Source: an uncultured Lachnospiraceae bacterium (GTDB lineage Bacteria > Bacillota_A > Clostridia > Lachnospirales > Lachnospiraceae). From it: DNA of 11,890 nucleotides. The translations under genes and the position numbers were made by a program. Below the pieces are notes generated by a model. That model was given only the letters and a program-made list of their open reading frames with translations. It had not been told where the DNA came from and ran no database searches. Below are positions 6,752 to 11,890 of the stretch, in pieces (the stretch's first letter is position 1; each line of letters starts with the position of its first letter). The stretch lies in the NCBI GenBank assembly GCA_905200565.1, contig CAJKKX010000025.1, positions 1 to 11,890 of the forward strand, written 5' to 3'.

Positions 6752-9289
6752 ATGAAGAAAAGCATTTTAGCAAAAGTGCTTGCAGCGACACTTGCCGTAA
6801 CTGCGGTTTTACCGGGCGCCATGACGGTAAACGCTGCAAAAATCGTAACAACGTCAACGGGAACCAATGTAGAGACGTCAGGAACCTGGAGTCCGGAGCT
6901 CGGCGCGCAGAATATTGGAGGACAGGAGACCTGGCATCTGAAGTCATCAAGCGCAAACAATAATATTAACGAGGACTATGCGGCAGAGACGGCGCCGGCC
7001 GTTATTCTGGCAGCAGGGAATGACATGACTATGGAGGCAGGCGTGGATAAGACCATCTCTGTGGATCTTTATCCAAACAGATCGCTTGCCAATATGCGTT
7101 TCGGTATCATGGTGAAATATGTGGACAGTACACACTGGGCTTTTCTGAACTATGATATTAGCAGATGGCTGCTGCAATACCAATGTGGCGATCTTACAGG
7201 ATGGCCGGATATTGCAGGGCTGACCAATCTGGAAGACAATAAGTTTGCAAATGTAAAGATTGAATATCTGGAATCCGGAAGCGTCAAGGTAAACGTAACT
7301 CCGGAAGGTTCAGAAGAGGCAGAAGGGGTTGAGATATCCGGGGATGCCGCGGATGCCTTAAGCGCTTTGGACACCTATGCGGCGACGGCTGGTGAAGACG
7401 GCGCGGCGGCGCCGATCCGCATGGGATTTAAAGCGGGAAGTTATGGCGATCCGGTACAGTTGACCGATATGAATATTCGAAATATGACAATCGGCGGACA
7501 GGAAGTCGCATTTGACAGTTTTACGTGGGTAAGAGAAAGAGAAGGCCAGCTCTTTGAAACAGGAGACATGGTCGGCGGAACAGATTATGCAGAGGTAGCG
7601 GCAGGAACGACCGCAACATCTTCCGACGTGACCGATTTCGCAGAAGGCACACTGTCTGCAGTCGTACGTCCGCAGGCGAACAACGCAGCATTTGCACTGG
7701 GCGCAGGCGATGTAAAGGTTGGATTTGACGGCAGCAAATGGTACTATGCCGTTGGAGAGCAGACCACGCAGGTAAATGTCGGTCCGGCTCTGGCGCAGGA
7801 TACCGATTATACAATCAGCGCAACGGTCAATAACGGGAAGCTTACGGCAAGCGTTACACCGGCCGGTGGAGACGCAGTCGCTCTGGCAGCGGATGTTTCC
7901 TGTGCAGGCGCACAGGCAGGCAGCCTTTCCATGACAGCAGGAGCAGGCGCTGCATTGCTGGTAAGAAATGTAAATTATGAAAAAGTAAGCAAGGCAGATC
8001 CGACAGAGCTTCAGGCTGAGTATGATCGGGTGGTAGCAGCCAAAGGCGCCGAGAATACAGAAAATAAATATTACAGCGATACATGGACTGCATATGGAGA
8101 AGCGTTAAGCGCAGCAAAGACGGTTCTTGACGATGAAGAGGCAGAACTTACCACATCTCAGGCAAATACCTTAAAGACCAATCTTACTACGACTTCCAAC
8201 AGACTGGTTCTGGTTGACAAGACAGCTCTCCAGAGCAAGTATGATGAGCTGAAGACTGTGGAAAAAGGGATGTCTACAGACGCAAGCTGGACAGAGTTTA
8301 CGAACACACTGGCAGCAGCAAAAGCGGTTCTTGACAAGATTGATAAAAAAGAAAGCGTTACAAGTACAGAAGTAAACGCACAGGTCACTGCCCTGAACGG
8401 TGCAAAAGATAAACTGGTAGAGCGTGCAGCGACGACGGAAGAAAAAGCAGGTTTACAGGCAGCTTACGGCGCGGCGTCAGCTCTTGTGAAGGGAGATTAT
8501 ACGGAAGAAAGCTGGGCAGCATTTGCAGATGCGCTGGCAGCAGTCGAAAACGCATTGAACTCTGCAACAGCTACGAATGCGGACGTTGCAAAGGCTCTCG
8601 AAGATCTGAATACCGCAAAGGCAGCGCTGGTAGCAGCACCGGCAGGCAGCGCAGAGAAAGCTTCTCTGAATTCTGCGGTTGCAGCGGCAGGAGCAGTAAA
8701 GAATGACAACTATACCGCAGAAAGCTGGGCAGCATTCCAGAATGCGCTGAAGGCAGCACAGGCTGTAGCAGCAAAAGGTGATGCAGCTACCCGTGTGGAA
8801 GTAAACGCAGCGGTAAAAGCGCTCAACGATGCAAAGGCAGCGCTGAAAAAGGCTGGTCTGGCTGTAGGCGATACTTTCAAGGCAGGTTCCGTTACTTATA
8901 AAGTAACAAAAGGCAATACGGTAGCAGTAGCTGGTGCAACTGGCGCTAAGCTTAACATTCCGGCTACTGTAAAACAGAATGGCGTAACTTATAAGGTAAC
9001 TTCTGTGGCAGCGGGGGCAATCCAGAAGAATGCAAAGCTGAAATCTGTTACCGTTGGCGCAAACGTAACCAGCATTGGAAAGAAAGCATTCTTTAACTGC
9101 AAGAAGCTTGCTACCGTAACCTTTAAAGCGAAAAAAGCTCCGAAGATCGCAAAACAGGCATTCAAGGGTGTGAAAGCAAATGTAAAAATAAACTATCCGA
9201 AGAAGATGGCTGCGAAAGAAGTAAAGAAACTGAAAAAAGCAATGAAATCCGCAGGTGTTGGGAAAAAGGCAGTTTACAAAAAGAAATAA
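6752..9289 (+). CDS. Secreted FIVAR-repeat surface protein with BspA/LRR_5-like C-terminus
   Basis: Large (845-residue) exported protein of unknown function. Residues 1-29 are a clear signal peptide (MKKSILAKVL start, Ala-rich core, cleavage near VNAA). Residues about 40-260 and 265-410 look beta-rich, with glycines and short amphipathic strands, and may be two concanavalin-like sandwich domains; this is inferred from pattern only. Residues 416-699 are four helical FIVAR-type repeats, each with an aromatic/Ser/Trp turn (Trp 445, 513, 588, 659). Residues about 707-813 resemble a BspA-like LRR_5 unit (LKSVTVGANVTSIGKKAFFNCKKL). The last 30 residues are very rich in Lys. There is no LPXTG motif, SLH domain or lipobox. 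FIVAR modules occur in carbohydrate-active and adhesive surface proteins, so glycan or mucin contact is plausible, but no catalytic domain is recognised. AAGGAGG lies eight bases before the ATG. Confidence 0.85.
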   Translation: MKKSILAKVLAATLAVTAVLPGAMTVNAAKIVTTSTGTNVETSGTWSPELGAQNIGGQETWHLKSSSANNNINEDYAAETAPAVILAAGNDMTMEAGVDKTISVDLYPNRSLANMRFGIMVKYVDSTHWAFLNYDISRWLLQYQCGDLTGWPDIAGLTNLEDNKFANVKIEYLESGSVKVNVTPEGSEEAEGVEISGDAADALSALDTYAATAGEDGAAAPIRMGFKAGSYGDPVQLTDMNIRNMTIGGQEVAFDSFTWVREREGQLFETGDMVGGTDYAEVAAGTTATSSDVTDFAEGTLSAVVRPQANNAAFALGAGDVKVGFDGSKWYYAVGEQTTQVNVGPALAQDTDYTISATVNNGKLTASVTPAGGDAVALAADVSCAGAQAGSLSMTAGAGAALLVRNVNYEKVSKADPTELQAEYDRVVAAKGAENTENKYYSDTWTAYGEALSAAKTVLDDEEAELTTSQANTLKTNLTTTSNRLVLVDKTALQSKYDELKTVEKGMSTDASWTEFTNTLAAAKAVLDKIDKKESVTSTEVNAQVTALNGAKDKLVERAATTEEKAGLQAAYGAASALVKGDYTEESWAAFADALAAVENALNSATATNADVAKALEDLNTAKAALVAAPAGSAEKASLNSAVAAAGAVKNDNYTAESWAAFQNALKAAQAVAAKGDAATRVEVNAAVKALNDAKAALKKAGLAVGDTFKAGSVTYKVTKGNTVAVAGATGAKLNIPATVKQNGVTYKVTSVAAGAIQKNAKLKSVTVGANVTSIGKKAFFNCKKLATVTFKAKKAPKIAKQAFKGVKANVKINYPKKMAAKEVKKLKKAMKSAGVGKKAVYKKK
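7997..8848 (+). repeat. Four tandem FIVAR-type repeats (protein level)
   Basis: Four units of about 70 codons encode residues 416-486, 489-557, 564-628 and 632-699. They are aligned by a conserved Trp followed by an Ala-rich helix and an NxAKxxL-type closing segment; Trp spacings are 68, 75 and 71 residues. Units 3 and 4 are closest: the 17 bases GAAAGCTGGGCAGCATT recur exactly at 8507 and 8720, 213 bases apart. Confidence 0.75.
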
Positions 9290-9301
9290 AAGATAAAGAC
9301 A

Positions 9302-9343
9302 GCAAAAAGAGGAATCAGTCGCAGGGCTGGTTCCTCTTTTTGC
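9302..9343. terminator. Bidirectional terminator between the FIVAR and aminopeptidase genes
   Basis: A 17-bp stem (9302-9318 with 9326-9342, with one G-T wobble, loop of about 8 bases) has five A on the 5' arm and five T on the 3' arm, giving a U-rich 3' side on both strands. It begins 13 bases after the FIVAR gene stop and lies 32 bases past the end of the convergent aminopeptidase gene. It should end both transcripts. Arm ends are accurate to about one base. Confidence 0.9.
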
Positions 9344-9374
9344 TTGCAGGAAATGCAAAACGGGTGAAATCCTT

Positions 9375-10691
9375 CTAGGAAAGAGAAAATCCTCCTTCTC
9401 CATTTATCCGTACACAGGACTGATAAAAAGTTTCCATAACCCGTATCATATCCTCTACATCTTTCGCTCCCGCTGTTTCATAGGCCGAGTGCATGGAAAG
9501 CTGCGCCAGGCCGACGTCCACAGCCCTGACGGGGACTTTCTGAGATGAAATATTTCCCAGTGTGCTTCCGCCCGCCTGGTCGGAACGGTTGGAAAAAAAC
9601 TGTACCGGGACGTGCGCCTGTTCACAGAGCGCTCTGAAAATGGCGATGCTGACGGCGTCGCTGGTGTACTTCTGGCCTGCATGTGATTTGATGACGACGC
9701 CTTGATTCATATACACGCAGTTTGCGGTATCGGTCTTTTCCGGATGGTTTGGATGGACGGCATGTGCATTGTCCGCACTGATGAGGAAGCTGCGGGCAAC
9801 TGCTTTTTGATAATCTTCCCCGTTTTTACCCAGAGCATCGTTGATGCGGTGCAGGACATCGTACAGGAAAGAAGAACCTGCGCCCTGTCTGGTTCCGGAA
9901 CCGACTTCTTCATTATCAAAACAGGCATAGACATTTATCGTGTTTTGTGGGGCGCCATGTAAAAATCCCATCAGGGACGCATAGGCACATTCCAGATTAT
10001 CCAGTCGGGGAGCGGAAAGAAATTCCATATTTTTTCCCCAAAGAGAAGGTTCGGAACGATTGTATAAATACAGGTCCGTACCATAAATAGAATCTTCCGA
10101 AACTTTTAGTTCACTGGCTAAAAAGCGCCGGAAGCTGTTTTGGGTACATGCAGAGTCTGTAAACAGTGGGAGCAGATCAATCTGTTTATTGTAGGAAAAT
10201 CCGTCGTTTGCCTGGCGGTTCATATGAATTGCCAGACTGGGAATTAATAAGAGATCCCGGTCGATGTCCAGAAGCTGCACCTGGTAAGAATGTTCCTTTT
10301 TGATAACGACTCTTCCTGCGATGGAGAGCGGACGGTCAAACCAGGTGGAGCAGAGCATACCGCCGTAGCCTTCGGTGTTTAGCCGCGTGTATTTTCCACG
10401 AACCTCCAGTTCGGCATGTTCCTTTAATTTAAAGGTTGGGGAATCGCTGTGGGAAGCACAGATCTGGAATCCATAGTCCCCGGATACTTTTCCTGTATGG
10501 AAAGCGATAATGCTGGAACCGTTTCGGGAGACGAAGTATTTCCCTCCAGGGGTGATGTTCCAGCTTTCACTTTCGAGAAGTTCATGATACCCGTCAGCCA
10601 GCAGCAGTTCCGAAATCGTCCGGACGGCATGAAAGGCGGAGGGGCTTTTCTTTAAAAAATGAAAAAGTCTGTGAATTGTATCTGTATTCAT
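9375..10691 (-). CDS. apeB: M18 family aminopeptidase (aspartyl aminopeptidase type)
   Basis: Cytosolic dinuclear-zinc aminopeptidase of family M18, which removes N-terminal residues (often acidic in this family) from peptides. The 438-residue protein has the metal ligand and catalytic motifs in order: SHSDSP (H81, D83), APRLDN (D231), DNEEVGS (catalytic E261 and ligand E262), SADNAHAVHP (D307), and the final SMHSAYETAG (H401). The substrate-binding RSDQAGGSTLG is also present. The start at 10691 is preferred because GAGGT precedes it by eight bases and the protein then begins at the expected N-terminus; an in-frame ATG 12 codons earlier (10727) lacks a ribosome site. It is monocistronic, with a long predicted leader and a shared bidirectional terminator. 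The family is near certain; actual substrate preference is not determined by the sequence. Confidence 0.95.
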   Translation of the reverse strand: MNTDTIHRLFHFLKKSPSAFHAVRTISELLLADGYHELLESESWNITPGGKYFVSRNGSSIIAFHTGKVSGDYGFQICASHSDSPTFKLKEHAELEVRGKYTRLNTEGYGGMLCSTWFDRPLSIAGRVVIKKEHSYQVQLLDIDRDLLLIPSLAIHMNRQANDGFSYNKQIDLLPLFTDSACTQNSFRRFLASELKVSEDSIYGTDLYLYNRSEPSLWGKNMEFLSAPRLDNLECAYASLMGFLHGAPQNTINVYACFDNEEVGSGTRQGAGSSFLYDVLHRINDALGKNGEDYQKAVARSFLISADNAHAVHPNHPEKTDTANCVYMNQGVVIKSHAGQKYTSDAVSIAIFRALCEQAHVPVQFFSNRSDQAGGSTLGNISSQKVPVRAVDVGLAQLSMHSAYETAGAKDVEDMIRVMETFYQSCVRINGEGGFSLS

Positions 10692-10743
10692 TGTAGTTAC
10701 CTCGCTTGTAATTTCAGGATTCCGCATAAATGTGGAAAGTATG

Positions 10744-10758
10744 CAGGAATCTTTCCTG
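10744..10758 (-). other. Small hairpin in the aminopeptidase leader
   Basis: A perfect 6-bp stem CAGGAA/TTCCTG with a 3-base loop lies between the larger leader hairpin and the start codon, about 50 bases before the ATG. It has no T tract, so it is not a terminator. Confidence 0.5.
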
Positions 10759-10764
10759 TAACGT

Positions 10765-10797
10765 GAAACAGCCGGTAGGGGAGCTACCGACTGTTTC
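10765..10797 (-). other. 13-bp hairpin in the aminopeptidase leader
   Basis: The minus-strand transcript has GAAACAGTCGGTA pairing with TACCGGCTGTTTC across a 7-base loop: 12 Watson-Crick pairs plus one U-G. On the plus strand the same position would be a C-A mismatch, which points to the minus-strand RNA as the functional form. It lies about 75 bases before the start codon and is not followed by a T tract. Confidence 0.65.
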
Positions 10798-10867
10798 GAG
10801 GGGAGTATAAATAATTAATAAGGGGTTGTAAAAAAATTTTTTGAAGGGTAAATTCTTTTACATCGAA

Positions 10868-10896
10868 ATTATAATACATATTGGTAAAAAATGCAA
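10868..10896 (-). promoter_or_regulatory. Predicted promoter of the M18 aminopeptidase gene
   Basis: On the minus strand TTGCAT (10891-10896) and a perfect TATAAT (10868-10873) are spaced 17 bases. The start point would be near 10861, giving a leader of about 170 bases that includes an A7T6 tract (10830-10842) and two hairpins. This is the best sigma-A match in the 332-base intergenic region. Confidence 0.7.
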
Positions 10897-10951
10897 TATA
10901 AATTTATCAGAATTTTCATTTTTTGGCGTTTTCCGACAATCTTTTTCCGGT

Positions 10952-10980
10952 GCATAAAAAAATAAGAAAGAGGGACAATA
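10952..10980 (+). promoter_or_regulatory. Possible sporulation-sigma promoter of the Asn/Ser-rich gene
   Basis: GCATA (10952-10956) and AGGGACAATA (10971-10980) resemble the SigF-type pattern GYWTA and GGNRANANTW (one mismatch in the -10), but the spacing is 14 rather than about 16 bases. The only vegetative alternative seen is weak: TTGGTA (10882-10887), 17 bases, TATCAG (10905-10910). Which one is used changes whether the leader ORF is transcribed. Confidence 0.25.
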
Positions 10981-11007
10981 GAAATGCAACAAATAATTCT
11001 TATTTTT
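10958..11007 (+). other. AT-rich hairpin abutting the ribosome site of the small protein gene
   Basis: AAAAATAAGAA (10958-10968) and TTCTTATTTTT (10997-11007) are perfect complements over 11 bases, enclosing 28 bases. The 3' arm ends one base before AGGAGG (11009-11014). The start codon of the leader ORF lies in the loop, and the 3' arm is part of that ORF. Confidence 0.5.
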
Positions 11008-11022
11008 CAGGAGGAAATTTGA
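10984..11022 (+). CDS. 12-residue leader ORF, coupled to the following gene
   Basis: ATG at 10984 is preceded by GAGGG (10970-10974) at nine bases and opens a 12-codon frame, MQQIILIFQEEI, ending in TGA at 11020-11022, one base before the ATG of the small protein. The ribosome site of the downstream gene lies inside this frame. Translating ribosomes would cross the hairpin at 10958-11007. The peptide has no run of one amino acid that would suggest classical attenuation. It may be fortuitous, and it would not be transcribed if the sporulation-type promoter is the real one. Confidence 0.35.
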   Translation: MQQIILIFQEEI

Positions 11023-11023
11023 A

Positions 11024-11221
11024 ATGGCAAAGAATACAAACTCAAAAAACAAAGCCCAGAACAGCACAAACAATTCTGAAACAAGCACAACATCCAGAAA
11101 TGCAGCAGGCAATACAAATTCCCAGAATGCAGCGAGAAACTCTTCTCAGAATGCAGAAAACTGCCACAATTCTAAAAACAGCAGCGATAAGAACAGCTAC
11201 AGCAACGAGTCCAATTACTAA
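11024..11221 (+). CDS. Asparagine/serine-rich small protein of unknown function
   Basis: A 65-residue, low-complexity, hydrophilic protein: 18 Asn and 14 Ser, nearly half of all residues, with Lys, Ala, Thr and Gln and one Cys (47). There is no signal peptide or membrane segment. A loose eight-residue period is visible around NSQNAARN and SSQNAENC. AGGAGG lies nine bases before the ATG, and a strong terminator follows, so the gene is a deliberate single-gene unit despite its plain composition. The start MAKN and the Asn/Ser/Gln/Ala bias recall gamma-type small acid-soluble spore proteins and similar small proteins of spore-forming Clostridia, but I see no defining motif, so this is only a suggestion. 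A longer overlapping frame on the same strand (10923-11297) lacks a ribosome site. Confidence 0.7.
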   Translation: MAKNTNSKNKAQNSTNNSETSTTSRNAAGNTNSQNAARNSSQNAENCHNSKNSSDKNSYSNESNY

Positions 11222-11229
11222 ATCTTCCG

Positions 11230-11260
11230 AAAAAAGCGCCGTTTTGCGGCGCTTTTTTTT
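11230..11260 (+). terminator. Intrinsic terminator after the Asn/Ser-rich gene
   Basis: The GC stem GCGCCG/CGGCGC (11236-11241 with 11247-11252), loop TTTTG, is flanked by six A upstream and eight T downstream, so the stem can extend to 12 pairs. It starts nine bases after the stop codon. It is A/T-symmetric and could work in both directions. Confidence 0.92.
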
Positions 11261-11310
11261 GAGTCTCACATATACTAACAGCAAGAGAATTCAATGAGGA
11301 GGGAATCTAT

Positions 11311-11607
11311 TTGGATTTTGGCATGATAGGAGCCGGTGAACTGGATCGGTATGTGAAAAGTGGAAATGTATTTATCATAGATTTGCGCACGCCGGAGGAA
11401 TATCGGGTACAGCATATCAGAGGAGCGGTTAATATTCCATATGAGAGGCTTGGAAGATGCAGAGAGCTTCCAAGAGACATGACATTACTTCTTTATTGTG
11501 AACGGGGTGCGACAAGCATGGTAGCGGCGAAAGAGCTGGCGGCCCGGGGATATCGGGTAAAGACACTCATTGGCGGAATCCATGCTTATAAGTCAAGTTT
11601 TGATTGA
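11311..11607 (+). CDS. Single-domain rhodanese-like protein
   Basis: A 98-residue cytosolic rhodanese domain, a fold that moves sulfane sulfur through a persulfide on the active-site Cys. Visible are the IIDLRTPEEYRVQHIRGAVNIPY motif region (23-44), the active loop CERGATS (C63-S69) with R65 in the loop, and the closing GYRVKTLIGGIHAY segment. The loop is a variant of the more usual C-x-x-G-x-R/S. The start is TTG at 11311: GAGGAGGG lies seven bases upstream, whereas the first in-frame ATG (11323) is 19 bases away. It follows a terminator; TATACT at 11271-11276 may be its -10, but no -35 is convincing. A YfcE-type phosphodiesterase gene follows 57 bases later in the same direction and may be co-transcribed. 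The physiological sulfur acceptor is unknown. Confidence 0.9.
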   Translation: MDFGMIGAGELDRYVKSGNVFIIDLRTPEEYRVQHIRGAVNIPYERLGRCRELPRDMTLLLYCERGATSMVAAKELAARGYRVKTLIGGIHAYKSSFD

Positions 11608-11664
11608 CAGCTCTCCTGGAGGGCATTAAGATAAAACAAGATGGAAAAATAAGGAGATAAACAT

Positions 11665-11890
11665 ATGAAATTGATGTTTGCATCAGATATACATGGTTCC
11701 GCATTTTACTGCGAGAAGATGCTTAAGGCATTTAAAAGAGAACAGGCAGATAAATTACTTTTGTTAGGGGACATTCTCTATCATGGACCACGAAATGACC
11801 TGCCAGAAGGATATGCACCAAAAAAAGTAATAGAGATGCTTAATAATATAAAAGAAAAGATTCTTTGTGTTCGTGGAAACTGTGATGCGG
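11665..11890 (+). CDS. yfcE: YfcE-type metallophosphodiesterase, 3'-truncated
   Basis: The N-terminal 75 codons of a calcineurin-like phosphoesterase closely resembling E. coli YfcE, a manganese-dependent phosphodiesterase active on artificial phosphodiester substrates and of uncertain physiological role. Metal-binding motifs visible are SDIHG (D8, H10), GDILYHGPRN (D36, H40) and RGNCD (N72, D74), with the YfcE-typical LPEGYAP between them. The remaining roughly 105-110 residues, with the last histidine ligands, lie beyond the window. AAGGAGA sits seven bases before the ATG. No terminator separates it from the rhodanese gene. Confidence 0.93.
   Translation, partial: MKLMFASDIHGSAFYCEKMLKAFKREQADKLLLLGDILYHGPRNDLPEGYAPKKVIEMLNNIKEKILCVRGNCDA

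Noticed and set aside
8477..9403. 308-residue open frame on the minus strand opposite the FIVAR gene
   Set aside because: It is Cys/Arg/Phe-rich with no domain pattern, and follows from the Ala/Lys-rich codon usage of the real gene on the other strand. It also crosses a bidirectional terminator.
10692..10727. Upstream ATG (10727) as start of the aminopeptidase
   Set aside because: No ribosome site, while GAGGT precedes the ATG at 10691.
10765..10797. Leader hairpin read as an intrinsic terminator
   Set aside because: No T tract follows the stem on either strand.
10870..10875. Plus-strand TATAAT as a promoter for the Asn/Ser-rich gene
   Set aside because: No acceptable -35 at 15-19 bases; the sequence is the near-palindromic -10 of the minus-strand aminopeptidase promoter.
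10923..11297. 124-residue plus-strand frame overlapping the Asn/Ser-rich gene
   Set aside because: No ribosome site before its ATG, and it runs through the terminator at 11230-11260. The 11024 frame has AGGAGG at good spacing and stops just before that terminator.
11294..11326. Short ATG frame overlapping the rhodanese start
   Set aside because: Its first codons are themselves the ribosome site of the rhodanese; only 10 codons and no ribosome site of its own.
1..11890. CRISPR arrays, insertion sequences, tRNA or rRNA genes, phage or defence modules
   Set aside because: No spaced direct-repeat array, transposase, inverted terminal repeat, cloverleaf or defence-type domain was found on either strand.

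Overview
The window looks like an ordinary chromosomal stretch from an anaerobic, low-to-mid GC Gram-positive of class Clostridia, most probably family Lachnospiraceae. This rests on the pyruvate formate-lyase sequence, strong AGGAGG-type ribosome sites, a secreted FIVAR/BspA-like surface protein, a secreted SGNH hydrolase ending in a lysine-rich fibronectin-like domain, and an asparagine/serine-rich small protein. The assignment is from recognition of protein families, not from a search.

Layout. Positions 2-1844 (+) hold the end of an envelope/isoprenoid operon: a 5'-truncated dxr (MEP pathway) followed one base later by the site-2 protease rseP, closed by a clear intrinsic terminator. Positions 1911-3287 (-) encode a secreted SGNH/GDSL hydrolase with its own promoter. 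The 271-base divergent region that follows carries promoters for both neighbours, a 14-base direct repeat and a strong match to a Rex (NADH/NAD+ sensor) operator. Positions 3559-6636 (+) encode pyruvate formate-lyase (pflB) and its radical-SAM activase (pflA), separated by a hairpin terminator that probably lowers pflA expression. Positions 6752-9289 (+) encode an 845-residue secreted protein: signal peptide, beta-rich N-terminal half, four FIVAR-type helical repeats, and a BspA/LRR_5-like lysine-rich C-terminus. A 17-bp bidirectional terminator separates it from a convergent M18 aminopeptidase gene (9375-10691, -).

The aminopeptidase has a predicted promoter about 170 bases upstream of its start, giving a long structured leader. 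Divergent from it lies a 65-residue Asn/Ser-rich protein (11024-11221) preceded by a 12-codon leader ORF and an AT-rich hairpin touching its ribosome site. After a strong terminator come a single-domain rhodanese (TTG start) and the beginning of a YfcE-type phosphodiesterase, cut by the window end.

Most genes are conserved housekeeping or fermentative genes. I found no CRISPR array, insertion sequence, tRNA, rRNA or recognisable defence system. The points deserving a second look are regulatory (Rex site and repeats at pflB, alternative pairing ahead of the FIVAR gene, structured aminopeptidase leader, leader ORF of the Asn/Ser-rich protein) and architectural (two secreted proteins with very basic C-terminal modules and no covalent anchor).
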